Source: SZUA-217 sp036446835 (GTDB lineage Bacteria > Actinomycetota > Acidimicrobiia > Spongiisociales > ZC4RG35). From it: a DNA stretch of 23,593 bases. This document shows positions 16,490-23,409 of the stretch, piece after piece (the first letter of the stretch is position 1; each line of letters begins with the position of its first letter). Made by a program: the position numbers and the translations under genes. A model generated the notes under the pieces. It saw only the letters and a program-made list of their open reading frames with translations. It was not told the origin of the DNA and searched no databases. The stretch covers positions 1 through 23,593 of the forward strand of contig JAZFTT010000079.1 in assembly GCA_036446835.1 (NCBI GenBank), read 5' to 3'.

Positions 16490-17269
16490 TCAATCCAGGC
16501 CGTGTCTCTGCAACAACAGCTGACTTGTCAGCCCGCCATCTGGGGTTAGGTTGGCGCCGCGGAACCACTTGGCCGCATCCGACATCAGAAAAGCAACCAC
16601 CGGCGCGATGTCATCGGGGCGTCCGACTCTTTCCGTAGCGTTGATGCTCGACTGGGCTCGGGGTCCCAGTGTGTCGATGAAGTCACCAAGGATCGGAGTG
16701 TCAATCGGACCGGGGCTGACGGCGTTCATGCGAATTCCTCGGTCGATCCAAGTCCATCGATTCTGCATCGTCCAGACAATCAGCGCCTCCTTCGAAAAGA
16801 AGTAACTTCGACCGCCCTCGTCCATGTGGTGCCGCTCGGTGAAACTCTCGATCTCGTCCCATCCGACCGACTCGAATTCCTTGATCTGGTCGACGGAGTC
16901 GGGCCAGCCGTTCCCGGCCGAGGAGGCGATGTTCACTATCGAGGCGTGGTCGGCGAGCTTTGGGATCGTTGCTTGGGTGAACATCTGAAGTCCACGAAGA
17001 TTCACCTTGATCACATCCGCCGCCGGAGCTGACGGAGGAAGTCCAGCGATGTTGGCGATCCCGTCGATACCAGTGGGGAGGCCGTCAACGAGTCGTCGGA
17101 TCGAGGCGGGGTCAGCCAGATCGGTCTCCCTCCAATCGTCTGCATCTTCAACAGCCTGCCGGTCAACGGCTATCACGAACGCTCCCTGCCGTTTCAACTC
17201 TGCCGCAGTCTCCTTGCCGATGCCGGAGGCAGCGCCCGTGGTGACGATGGTCTTTCCTTCCAGCGGCAT
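16490..17269 (-). CDS. Classical short-chain dehydrogenase/reductase
   Basis: This 259-residue NAD(P)-dependent SDR has a complete active site: TGAASGIG (11-18), an NIAG-type segment (73-76), Ser116/117 in VNIASSAG, and Tyr156-x-x-x-Lys160 in YFFSK. SPGPIDTP and the final ANLTPDGG are typical. The insert between Ser and Tyr, and the overall length, resemble 3-alpha-hydroxysteroid/carbonyl reductase types. The ATG at 17269 overlaps the pobA stop as ATGA; reading further upstream would only translate pobA out of frame. Its place between pobA and a molybdenum hydroxylase gene suggests a role in oxidising side chains of phenolic alcohols, but that is inference. Confidence 0.87.
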   Translation of the reverse strand: MPLEGKTIVTTGAASGIGKETAAELKRQGAFVIAVDRQAVEDADDWRETDLADPASIRRLVDGLPTGIDGIANIAGLPPSAPAADVIKVNLRGLQMFTQATIPKLADHASIVNIASSAGNGWPDSVDQIKEFESVGWDEIESFTERHHMDEGGRSYFFSKEALIVWTMQNRWTWIDRGIRMNAVSPGPIDTPILGDFIDTLGPRAQSSINATERVGRPDDIAPVVAFLMSDAAKWFRGANLTPDGGLTSQLLLQRHGLD

Positions 17270-18429
17270 CAGTCGAGAGGGAGCCCTGCATACTGCTCGG
17301 CCACCACAGCCTGGAAACGTTCGGACGAAGCGAGATAGTCGAGTTCGGACTCTTGAATCCTCTGTTTGAACTCGCCCTGGTTGGGGAAGAGGTGGAGCAA
17401 CTCGGTGAGCCACCATGAGAAGCGCACTGCACCCCACACACGACTGAGGGCAGTCTCCGAATAGGAGTCCAAGAGTTTGCTATCGCCCTGGTCGTAGTAC
17501 TCGATCAAGGCTTTTGACAGGTAGTAGACGTCGGAAATCGCCAGGTTGAGCCCCTTGGCCCCGGTAGGCGGCACGATATGGGCTGCGTCACCGGCGAGGA
17601 AGAGTCGGCCATGACGCATCGGTTCGGCGACGAAGCTGCGTAGCGGGGCAATCGATTTTTCAATTGATGGGCCGGTCGCGATGCCGTCCGCAATGGTCGA
17701 GGGAAAGCGGGCCTTGAGCTCGGTCCAGAATCGATCATCGGGCCACTCGTCGATCTGGGCATCTTCGTCCACCTGTATGTAGTAGCGGCTGAGCATCGGT
17801 GTGCGTTGGGACGCGAGTGCGAAGCCACGCGGGTGGTTGGCGTATGTCAATTCCGGAACCGGGGGCGTCTCAGAAAGGATGCCGAGCCAGCCGAACGGAT
17901 AGATGCGTTCGTACTCCTTGAGAATGTCTGGCGGTATCACCGTTCGGCTCACGCCGTGGAAGCCGTCACAGCCGGCGATGAAATCACAATTCAGGCGAAA
18001 CTCCTCACCGTTCTTGGTGAATGTGACGTACGGAGAATCTGATGTCACGTCATGTGGAGTCACGTCGAGGGCTTCTTCGATGACCTTGTCCCCACGAACG
18101 GCATCGAGGTCTTCTTGGATCTTGGTCTGTCCGTAGGACATGAACGGGCGCCCGGTATATCTCTGACAGTCGATGAACAGCCGTTTCTCCCGCCAGGCGA
18201 TGGCAGCCCCATCGTGGACGAGCCCCTCGCGATTCATGCGCTCGCCGAGGCCGTTCTCAGTCAGGAACTCGACTGAGCCCTTTTCCAGGACGCCTGCTCT
18301 GATCCGCCCCAGGACGTATGCGCGAGTCTGCCTCTCCATCACGACGCTCTCGACTCCGGCACCATCGAGGACGTGGGACAACAGCAATCCAGCTGGGCCA
18401 CCGCCGATGATTGCTACCTGAGTTCTCAT
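17269..18429 (-). CDS. pobA: PobA, 4-hydroxybenzoate 3-monooxygenase
   Basis: PobA is the flavoprotein that hydroxylates 4-hydroxybenzoate to protocatechuate with NAD(P)H and oxygen. The 386-residue protein matches the family throughout: VAIIGGGPAGLLLSHVL (FAD), VLGRIRAGVLE, CDGFHGVSR (DG motif), YPFGWLGIL, ELTYANHPRGFALASQR and LFLAGDAAHIVPPTGAKGLN. Tyr196 and Tyr380 correspond by position to the Tyr201 and Tyr385 that activate the substrate phenol in the Pseudomonas enzyme. The ATG at 18429 lies two bases after the ligJ stop, and the stop overlaps the next SDR start, so it sits inside the operon. It feeds LigAB directly. Confidence 0.96.
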   Translation of the reverse strand: MRTQVAIIGGGPAGLLLSHVLDGAGVESVVMERQTRAYVLGRIRAGVLEKGSVEFLTENGLGERMNREGLVHDGAAIAWREKRLFIDCQRYTGRPFMSYGQTKIQEDLDAVRGDKVIEEALDVTPHDVTSDSPYVTFTKNGEEFRLNCDFIAGCDGFHGVSRTVIPPDILKEYERIYPFGWLGILSETPPVPELTYANHPRGFALASQRTPMLSRYYIQVDEDAQIDEWPDDRFWTELKARFPSTIADGIATGPSIEKSIAPLRSFVAEPMRHGRLFLAGDAAHIVPPTGAKGLNLAISDVYYLSKALIEYYDQGDSKLLDSYSETALSRVWGAVRFSWWLTELLHLFPNQGEFKQRIQESELDYLASSERFQAVVAEQYAGLPLD

Positions 18430-18431
18430 GA

Positions 18432-19433
18432 TCAGGCCTGGAGTCTCGGGTAGACGCGTCTTACGTTCTGCTCGAATACCTGCGCCTTCTCAGATTCGGA
18501 CAGGCCGGCGTTATCCACGTAGATACGAGTGTCGTCGTAGTAGTTGCCGGTCTCGGGGTCGCGCCCCCGAACCGCGCCCACCATCTCGGAAGCGAACAGC
18601 ACGTTGTCGATGGGCACCACGCGGAGCAAGAGGTCAACACCTGCCTGGTGGTACACGCAGGTGTCGAAATAGATGTGGTGAAGTAGTTCGGCGAAGTCCC
18701 AGCCTTTGTCCTCGGCCATCCCCTTGAACCGGCCCCAGTGGTAGGGGACTGCACCGCCACCATGGGGGATGACGAATCGAAGACCTGGGAAGTCCTTGAG
18801 AAAACCAGATGAAAGCGCCTGCATGAACGCTGTCGTGTCTGCTCCGAGGTAGTGCGATCCGGTCGTGAAGAAATTGTCATTGTCCGAGGCGCTCACGTGG
18901 ATCATGGCCGGGACGTCCAGCTCGATGAGCCTCTCCCAGAGGGGCCACCAGTACCGATCGAACAATGGGGGTCCCTTCCAGAAGCCTCCGCTCGGGTCGG
19001 GATTGACATTGCAGCCGACGAAACCCATTTCAGTCACGCAGCGGTCGAGCTCGCGGACCGACTGGTCGATCGGCACTCCAGGAGACTGGGGTAGCTGTGC
19101 GACAGGCGCAAAGTTTTCCGGATAGAGGTCACACACTCTGCGGATCAGCTCGTTCTGGTGCTCGGTCCAGAATCTCGACGTGTGTTCGTTCCCAACGTGG
19201 TGTGCCATCCAGCTCGCTCTTGGTGAGAACAGAGTCAGATCGGTACCTCGCTCTCGTTGAAAACTGAGTTGAGCGCTCTCGAGACTCTCGCGTATCTCGT
19301 CGTCGGAGACATCCATGACACCTTTTGTGCCGACGAACGTCGGGTCTTTCTCGATGGCTGACTTTTGGGCTTCGCGCCAAACCCCGACACCCGGTGGGGT
19401 TGTCGTGTAGTGGCCGTGGCAGTCAATGATCAA
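18432..19433 (-). CDS. ligJ: LigJ, 4-oxalomesaconate hydratase
   Basis: LigJ is an amidohydrolase-fold zinc enzyme that adds water to 4-oxalomesaconate, giving 4-carboxy-4-hydroxy-2-oxoadipate. The 333-residue protein follows sphingomonad LigJ closely: DCHGHY (His6, His8), ERGTDLTLFSPRASWMAHHVG, GCNVNPDPSGG, AMIHVSAS (His179), FVIPHGGGAVPYHWGRFKG and LFASEMVGAVRG (Glu283). The His6/His8/His179/Glu283 set matches the zinc ligands reported for LigJ within one residue. The start is a TTG at 19433, giving the N-terminus MIIDCHGHY, with AAGGAA six bases upstream. ACMSD-type decarboxylases are the nearest alternative and are unlikely given the match and context. Confidence 0.94.
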   Translation of the reverse strand: MIIDCHGHYTTTPPGVGVWREAQKSAIEKDPTFVGTKGVMDVSDDEIRESLESAQLSFQRERGTDLTLFSPRASWMAHHVGNEHTSRFWTEHQNELIRRVCDLYPENFAPVAQLPQSPGVPIDQSVRELDRCVTEMGFVGCNVNPDPSGGFWKGPPLFDRYWWPLWERLIELDVPAMIHVSASDNDNFFTTGSHYLGADTTAFMQALSSGFLKDFPGLRFVIPHGGGAVPYHWGRFKGMAEDKGWDFAELLHHIYFDTCVYHQAGVDLLLRVVPIDNVLFASEMVGAVRGRDPETGNYYDDTRIYVDNAGLSESEKAQVFEQNVRRVYPRLQA

Positions 19434-19439
19434 GATGTG

Positions 19440-19445
19440 TTCCTT
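19440..19445 (-). promoter_or_regulatory. Ribosome-binding site fixing the TTG start of ligJ
   Basis: AAGGAA on the minus strand lies six bases before the TTG at 19433. That start places the DCHGHY metal motif at residues 4-9, as in known LigJ. Confidence 0.6.
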
Positions 19446-19485
19446 CTACGGAGCGCCCGCTATCGGAATCAGATGGCTGTGGACC

Positions 19486-20325
19486 TCAGGTGCCTTCGAA
19501 GATGATCAACCCGGCGGCGGTGTTTGATGCTGGAACGTGATAGTGGCGATGGACTTCTCGCACAGTTCGGCTCATCGCCCCACGCATGATCAGCCACATC
19601 ACCAGTTCAATCCCTTCCGACCCGGCCTCCTCGAGGAGCTCCATGTGAGTGACCTTCGTCAAAGATTCTGGATCATCGCCGAGACGGTTCAGGTATGAGG
19701 TGTCGAACGGCGTGTTGACCCATCCAGCTCGCTCGCCCTGCAATTGATGAGACATCCCTCCGGTGCCGAAGACTGCCACGGTGAGATCCTCGTCCCACTG
19801 CCGGACTGCCCGTCTGATCGCCTTTCCAAGGTCGTAGCAGCGCTTGGCGGTGGGTGGCGGGTATTGGATCACATTGACTGCCAGGGGGATCACTCTTACC
19901 GGCCATTCTTCGGGCTTGCCGTACATGATTGACATGGGGACGGTCAGCCCGTGGTCGACGGGCATATCGGTGACAATCGTCATATCGAACTCGTCGAGGA
20001 TGAGGGATTCAGTGAGATGCCAGGCCAGCTCGGGATAACCGTGAATTGGGGGGATATCCCGTGGCCCATATCCCTCGTCGGCGATCGGGAATTCGTCGGC
20101 GACTCCGATTGCAAATGTCGGGATGAGGCTGAGATCGAACGCCGAGGCGTGGTCGTTGTAGGCAAGGATGACTACATCAGGCCGCGCATCGGCCATCCAC
20201 TTACGGGCGCCCTCGTAGCCTTCAAAGAGCGGGGCCCAATAGGGCTCGTCTTCCTTGCCATGGTCAATTGCCACTCCAATGGCCGGCACATGCGAAGTAG
20301 CCACGCCGAACCTGACCTCAGCCAA
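19486..20325 (-). CDS. ligB: Protocatechuate 4,5-dioxygenase-type beta subunit (LigB-like), copy 2
   Basis: This is a second catalytic extradiol dioxygenase subunit, 279 residues from a TTG start. The iron ligands His12 (TSHVPA), His59 (YNDHASAF) and the Glu of GSEGIELVMW, and the His of GTGGMSHQLQGERAG, are all present. It differs clearly from copy 1 along its length (for example SIMYGKPEEWPVRVIPL), so it is not a recent duplicate. The TTG at 20325 gives the family N-terminus MAEVRFGVATSHVPA and has GGGAGG seven bases upstream. An ATG at 20343 would add six residues and place that site inside the gene. The start overlaps ligA2 by eight bases. The substrate may be protocatechuate, gallate or 3-O-methylgallate. 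Confidence 0.92.
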   Translation of the reverse strand: MAEVRFGVATSHVPAIGVAIDHGKEDEPYWAPLFEGYEGARKWMADARPDVVILAYNDHASAFDLSLIPTFAIGVADEFPIADEGYGPRDIPPIHGYPELAWHLTESLILDEFDMTIVTDMPVDHGLTVPMSIMYGKPEEWPVRVIPLAVNVIQYPPPTAKRCYDLGKAIRRAVRQWDEDLTVAVFGTGGMSHQLQGERAGWVNTPFDTSYLNRLGDDPESLTKVTHMELLEEAGSEGIELVMWLIMRGAMSRTVREVHRHYHVPASNTAAGLIIFEGT

Positions 20326-20686
20326 TCGAGTTCCTCCCACCATCGATCATCATCTGCTTGAATTCCTCCTCGGTGATACCGGACATCTGTCCGCCCACAT
20401 GCTGCATTGAGACTCCGTCGAATGCGGCGATCTTGAACGTGTAGTAGATGTTGCCGCCGAGCCGAAGCATCTCGAGCCAGTCCCTTTCCAGGACCGATCG
20501 CTTTTGCTCGGGGGTCAGATCGAACTTGTCGAGGTAGGCCTCTTCGTCTGCTCTGAATGCTTTTCGATTCTCGGGCTCATTGAGAGTCATGCACATCATG
20601 TTGAGCGCGTAGCCCTTGCGGTTATGCACACTGTCGAACACGTATGTGCCGGGAATGTCGTGGTACGGGCGTCTTTTGATTGCCAT
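20318..20686 (-). CDS. ligA: Protocatechuate 4,5-dioxygenase-type alpha subunit (LigA-like), copy 2
   Basis: This 122-residue alpha subunit opens the minus-strand operon ligA2-ligB2-ligJ-pobA-SDR-SDR-large subunit. The family pattern is present: HDIPGTYVFD, NRKGYALNMMCMTL, ENRKAFRADEEAYLDKF, RLGGNIYYTFKIAAFDG and a C-terminal MSGITEEEFKQMMIDGGR. It is shorter than copy 1, ending just after the GGR motif. AAGAAGG lies five bases before the ATG at 20686. It is divergent from ligK across a 126-base control region. Confidence 0.92.
   Translation of the reverse strand: MAIKRRPYHDIPGTYVFDSVHNRKGYALNMMCMTLNEPENRKAFRADEEAYLDKFDLTPEQKRSVLERDWLEMLRLGGNIYYTFKIAAFDGVSMQHVGGQMSGITEEEFKQMMIDGGRNSIG
20333..20338 (-). 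promoter_or_regulatory. Ribosome-binding site fixing the TTG start of ligB2
   Basis: GGGAGG on the minus strand lies seven bases before the TTG at 20325. It is inside the end of ligA2, as expected for coupled subunits. Confidence 0.7.
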
Positions 20687-20734
20687 CTGTGCCTTCTTTC
20701 CACGCTATCTGCGCTTCTTCCCCCCTGTCAACAA

Positions 20735-20748
20735 GATTGCAGACAATC
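20735..20748. promoter_or_regulatory. Putative operator GATTGCAGACAATC
   Basis: This inverted repeat has five-base arms (GATTG/CAATC) around a four-base centre. Its core ATTG-N4-CAAT is shared with the perfect palindrome at 3782-3793 in front of ligA1. It overlaps the putative ligK -35. Confidence 0.5.
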
Positions 20749-20802
20749 CAGTGACTCTCTATTAGTTTCTTGATCGTGTCAGAAGGGCTGGCTCGACAAT
20801 GT

Positions 20803-20810
20803 GGAGGTGG
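20803..20810 (+). promoter_or_regulatory. Ribosome-binding site fixing the GTG start of ligK
   Basis: GGAGGTGG lies just before the GTG at 20813, with five bases between GGAGG and the start. The GTG at 20801 would place this site inside the gene. Confidence 0.65.
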
Positions 20811-20812
20811 CC

Positions 20813-21508
20813 GTGCCTTCAAATATCGTAATCCGCAATATCGAACGGGCAGATCAGGCAGTCATCGACCGGCTTGGTCGCGCCGGTGTGGCGACTGCTC
20901 ACGAGGCGTATGGCCGACGCGGGTTGCTGGATCCAGGCATCAGGCCGAGGCAGGTCGGAGTAACGATCGCCGGCTCCGCGGTGACGGTTCTCAGCCCCCC
21001 TGGGGACAACATGATGCTCCACGCGGTTGTTGAGGTCCTGGCACCCGGAGACATTGTCGTGGTCTCGACGACTTCTGAGTCGAGCGACGCAATGTTCGGC
21101 GACCTGTTGGCGACTTCATTCATGGCTCACGGTGCAGTTGGTCTGATCATCGAAGCCGGAGTCAGGGACACCGCAACCTTGAGAGAGATGGGTTTCCCTG
21201 TTTGGTCCAAGGCTGTGCATGCTCAGGGGACGGTCAAGGCAACACCAGGGTCGGTGAATGTCCCTGTGGTTTGTGGTGGCATGAGCGTCACACCGGGTGA
21301 TGTGGTGATCGCCGATGATGACGGGGTGATGATCGTTTCGCGGACCGAAGCCGAGCAGACGCTGGATGCAGCCGAGAAACGCCTGGAACAGGAAACGGCG
21401 ACGAGGGAGCGGCTTCAGTCAGGTGAGCTGGGACTGGACTTCTACGGCATGCGCGAGCGCCTCGAGGGTCTCGGGGTCAATTGGATCGACAACGCAGACG
21501 AAGCGTGA
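20813..21508 (+). CDS. ligK: LigK, 4-carboxy-4-hydroxy-2-oxoadipate aldolase (RraA family)
   Basis: LigK cleaves 4-carboxy-4-hydroxy-2-oxoadipate to pyruvate and oxaloacetate, the last pathway step. It is a class II pyruvate aldolase with the RraA fold. The 231-residue protein has VIRNIERAD, GVATAHEAYGRRGLLDPGIRP, AVTVLSPPGDNMMLH, the metal and pyruvate segment GDLLATSFMAHGAVG, EAGVRDTATL with the catalytic Arg, MGFPVWSKAVHAQGT and IADDDGVMIV, with ELGLDFYGMRERL at the C-terminus. I chose the GTG at 20813 for its GGAGG. The stop overlaps the next gene as GTGA. Confidence 0.94.
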   Translation: MPSNIVIRNIERADQAVIDRLGRAGVATAHEAYGRRGLLDPGIRPRQVGVTIAGSAVTVLSPPGDNMMLHAVVEVLAPGDIVVVSTTSESSDAMFGDLLATSFMAHGAVGLIIEAGVRDTATLREMGFPVWSKAVHAQGTVKATPGSVNVPVVCGGMSVTPGDVVIADDDGVMIVSRTEAEQTLDAAEKRLEQETATRERLQSGELGLDFYGMRERLEGLGVNWIDNADEA

Positions 21509-22350
21509 GCAACGCTGAATCGGTGGTCATAACGATATTCGGCCTAGGTGAAGCCGGATCTCTGATTGCCGCTGACCTCGCAGCCAATGGGGCCGAAGTC
21601 CATGGATTCGACCCGGCGGGAGTGCCAACTCCGCCGGGGATAACCAGACACGACTCCCCAGCGGGCGCAGTGCGGGGAGCGAGCCTGATCATGGCGATCA
21701 CTGCGGCGGCGGATGCTCAAGCTGCGATTGCTCAGGCTTGGGACAGGATCAGCAGGGGGACGGTCTACGCGGACCTATCTACTGCGCCTCCTGCCTTCAA
21801 ACAGGATCTGAGCGACACGGCAACCTTGCGAGGGCTTCCATTTGTCGACGTGGCTCTGATGGCCGGCGTGCCCGGTCGAGGTATTGCCACACCCTCTCTT
21901 GCTTCGGGCTCGGGAGCGAGGCTCTATGCAACAGTCATCAGCGGTCTAGGCGGAGATGTCGAGGTGTTGGGGGAGAACCCTGGCGATGCCGCAACCAGAA
22001 AACTTCTCCGAAGCGTGGTGATGAAAGGGCTGGCCTCCGCTGTCTTTGAGGGCCTGGAGGGTGCCACCAGGCTCGGCTTGGAAGATTGGTTTTGGGACCA
22101 CATCGTCGACCAGGTCGAGCGGGCAGACGGGAAACTTCTCGAGCGACTCGTCAAGGGCACCACTCTCCACGCCGACCGTCGTTCGATCGAGATGGACTCG
22201 GCGGCGGCCCTGCTGGAATCGGTCGGAATCGATCCGATCATGTCTCGCGCTACAGCTCGTCAGATACGAGTTGTCGGCAAAGTCGAGGATGACTCCACCT
22301 CAAGTCCTGCGGATGCAGGTCTGGTTTCGGACGAGGACCGCCGAGCTTGA
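21505..22350 (+). CDS. NAD(P)-binding dehydrogenase-like protein with DUF1932-type C-terminus
   Basis: This 281-residue protein has a 6-phosphogluconate/3-hydroxyisobutyrate dehydrogenase-type Rossmann domain, with ITIFGLGEAGSLIAADLA near residues 9-26 and ADLSTAPPAFKQ. Its C-terminal helical domain, with RKLLRSVVMKGLASAVFEGL and LGLEDWFWDHI, resembles DUF1932. The GTG at 21505 overlaps the ligK stop by four bases, so it is coupled to the aldolase. The canonical pathway needs no extra dehydrogenase after LigK. It may act on a side product or keto acid, or on an intermediate from a different aromatic. The substrate is unknown. Fifty-one bases separate its stop from the convergent metF-like gene, with no obvious hairpin. 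Confidence 0.82.
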   Translation: MSNAESVVITIFGLGEAGSLIAADLAANGAEVHGFDPAGVPTPPGITRHDSPAGAVRGASLIMAITAAADAQAAIAQAWDRISRGTVYADLSTAPPAFKQDLSDTATLRGLPFVDVALMAGVPGRGIATPSLASGSGARLYATVISGLGGDVEVLGENPGDAATRKLLRSVVMKGLASAVFEGLEGATRLGLEDWFWDHIVDQVERADGKLLERLVKGTTLHADRRSIEMDSAAALLESVGIDPIMSRATARQIRVVGKVEDDSTSSPADAGLVSDEDRRA

Positions 22351-22401
22351 ATCGCGTTCGTGGCCGCCCTCAGTCACTGGCCCCCGAGCGGTACTCTTTC
22401 C

Positions 22402-23247
22402 TTAGTCGTCTAGAGCCGCCAGCCAGTCATGCCGCCACGCTTCGAAAGATTCCACCTGGTTGAAAGTGTAGATGTGCAACATCTCGATATTCGCGGCCGG
22501 GTCGGCGATGACCTGTCTGAGTCCCATGGCAAGCCGATCCGGCGAATACGTTCTGTGGCGGGTGAGCCTGCCCAACAACCCTCGGTGGCGTGATAGGAAG
22601 CGGACCGAATCCCCGATGCCGAGCTGTGCCGAAATCCTGATCAGCTTGTAAATCGGGGCAACACCTGGCATGCCAAGGTGAATCGGCAGTGTGATGCCGT
22701 CGGAGCGCACGTCGGAGATCCAGTTGGAGATGATGACCGGGTCAAAGCACATTTGGGTGGTCATGTACGAGGCGTAGGGTTGTTTGTCCTTCAAGGCCTT
22801 GCTCAGCATCTCGCGGGGGATGAACGCGTGACCGTCCGGGTAGGCCGGGATCCCGATCTCTGGGAGCGGATAGCCAAGACTCTCGATGGATTGGATCAGC
22901 GAGAGACCATCGGGAAACTTCCCCGCTTCTGCGGAGTCACCGGCGACTACGAAGATCCGACCAATCTCGGCTTTTGTGATGGTGTCGAGGATGTGTGAAA
23001 GGTGTGCCTCGTCTGCGACGGATCGCGCCGGGATGTGAGGAACAACCTCGAAGCCCCGCTGCGCCAGCTCGGTGGCGTACTCGAGGGTCGCCTCGATCCC
23101 TTTCACAGGGGACGCTGTGATGGTGACGGTGGCGGCTTCGGGCAGAAAATCGGTCTGACTGATCGCGCTGTGGAACGGAAGCACCTCGAACTCTGGCTCT
23201 AGCAACAGCCTCCGCACCGCCTCCATGCTCCCATTCTTGTCCCTCAT
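22402..23247 (-). CDS. metF: MetF-like 5,10-methylenetetrahydrofolate reductase
   Basis: This is an FAD-dependent reductase of the MTHFR barrel family, interconverting 5-methyl-THF and 5,10-methylene-THF. Family segments are FEVLPF with the likely catalytic Glu21, TITASPVKGIEATLEYA, EVVPHIPARSV, IFVVAGDSAEAG, IPAYPDGHAFIP, MTTQMCFDP and IHLGMPG. The product is 281 residues from the ATG at 23247, which has AGAAGAG upstream. Starting at 23379 would add 44 residues that do not look like the family and leave only 30 bases before ligM2. It is divergent from a ligM-like gene; in sphingomonads metF also sits beside ligM. By inference it returns the methyl group of lignin methoxyls to the THF pool, the reverse of its usual biosynthetic direction. 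Confidence 0.82.
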   Translation of the reverse strand: MRDKNGSMEAVRRLLLEPEFEVLPFHSAISQTDFLPEAATVTITASPVKGIEATLEYATELAQRGFEVVPHIPARSVADEAHLSHILDTITKAEIGRIFVVAGDSAEAGKFPDGLSLIQSIESLGYPLPEIGIPAYPDGHAFIPREMLSKALKDKQPYASYMTTQMCFDPVIISNWISDVRSDGITLPIHLGMPGVAPIYKLIRISAQLGIGDSVRFLSRHRGLLGRLTRHRTYSPDRLAMGLRQVIADPAANIEMLHIYTFNQVESFEAWRHDWLAALDD

Positions 23248-23409
23248 CAGCTCTTCTGGACACGGTACGCCCCATGGGATGTTGCGGTCCACAAGGATTC
23301 CGGCTGGTAGCGCGGCGGTTCGAAGAGGTACGATCACGGTCGGGTATTCGGTAACTGGTTCACTCGCCTTGCACCGCAAGCGCCGTCTTTATGCAGAGGA
23401 GAAACAACC
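23248..23409. promoter_or_regulatory. Divergent metF / ligM2 intergenic region
   Basis: These 162 bases separate the two C1 genes if metF starts at 23247. They contain a 13-base inverted repeat CTTGC-ACC-GCAAG at 23368-23380, just upstream of ligM2. Its arms and spacing differ from the ATTG-N4-CAAT motif at the lig promoters. I see no convincing -35/-10 pair. Confidence 0.4.

Larger units (their letters stand above)
20687..20812. promoter_or_regulatory. Divergent ligA2 / ligK control region with two candidate promoters
   Basis: For ligA2 (minus strand), TTGACA at 20731-20726 and TAGCGT at 20707-20702 have an 18-base spacer and imply a very short leader. For ligK (plus strand), TTGCAG at 20737-20742 and TATTAG at 20760-20765 have a 17-base spacer. 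The palindrome at 20735-20748 covers the ligK -35 and ends a few bases upstream of the ligA2 -35, so one bound regulator could control both directions. Confidence 0.55.

Noticed and set aside
17270..17437. 56-codon upstream extension of the classical SDR gene
   Set aside because: It translates the end of pobA out of frame; the ATGA overlap at 17269 and the normal SDR N-terminus fix the start.
18432..19433. ACMSD or gamma-resorcylate decarboxylase for the amidohydrolase
   Set aside because: Segment-by-segment similarity to LigJ, the His6/His8/His179/Glu283 pattern and the pathway context fit the hydratase better.
23248..23379. 44-codon upstream extension of the MetF-like protein
   Set aside because: The extra residues do not look like the MTHFR family and would leave only 30 bases for two divergent promoters. 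It is not excluded.
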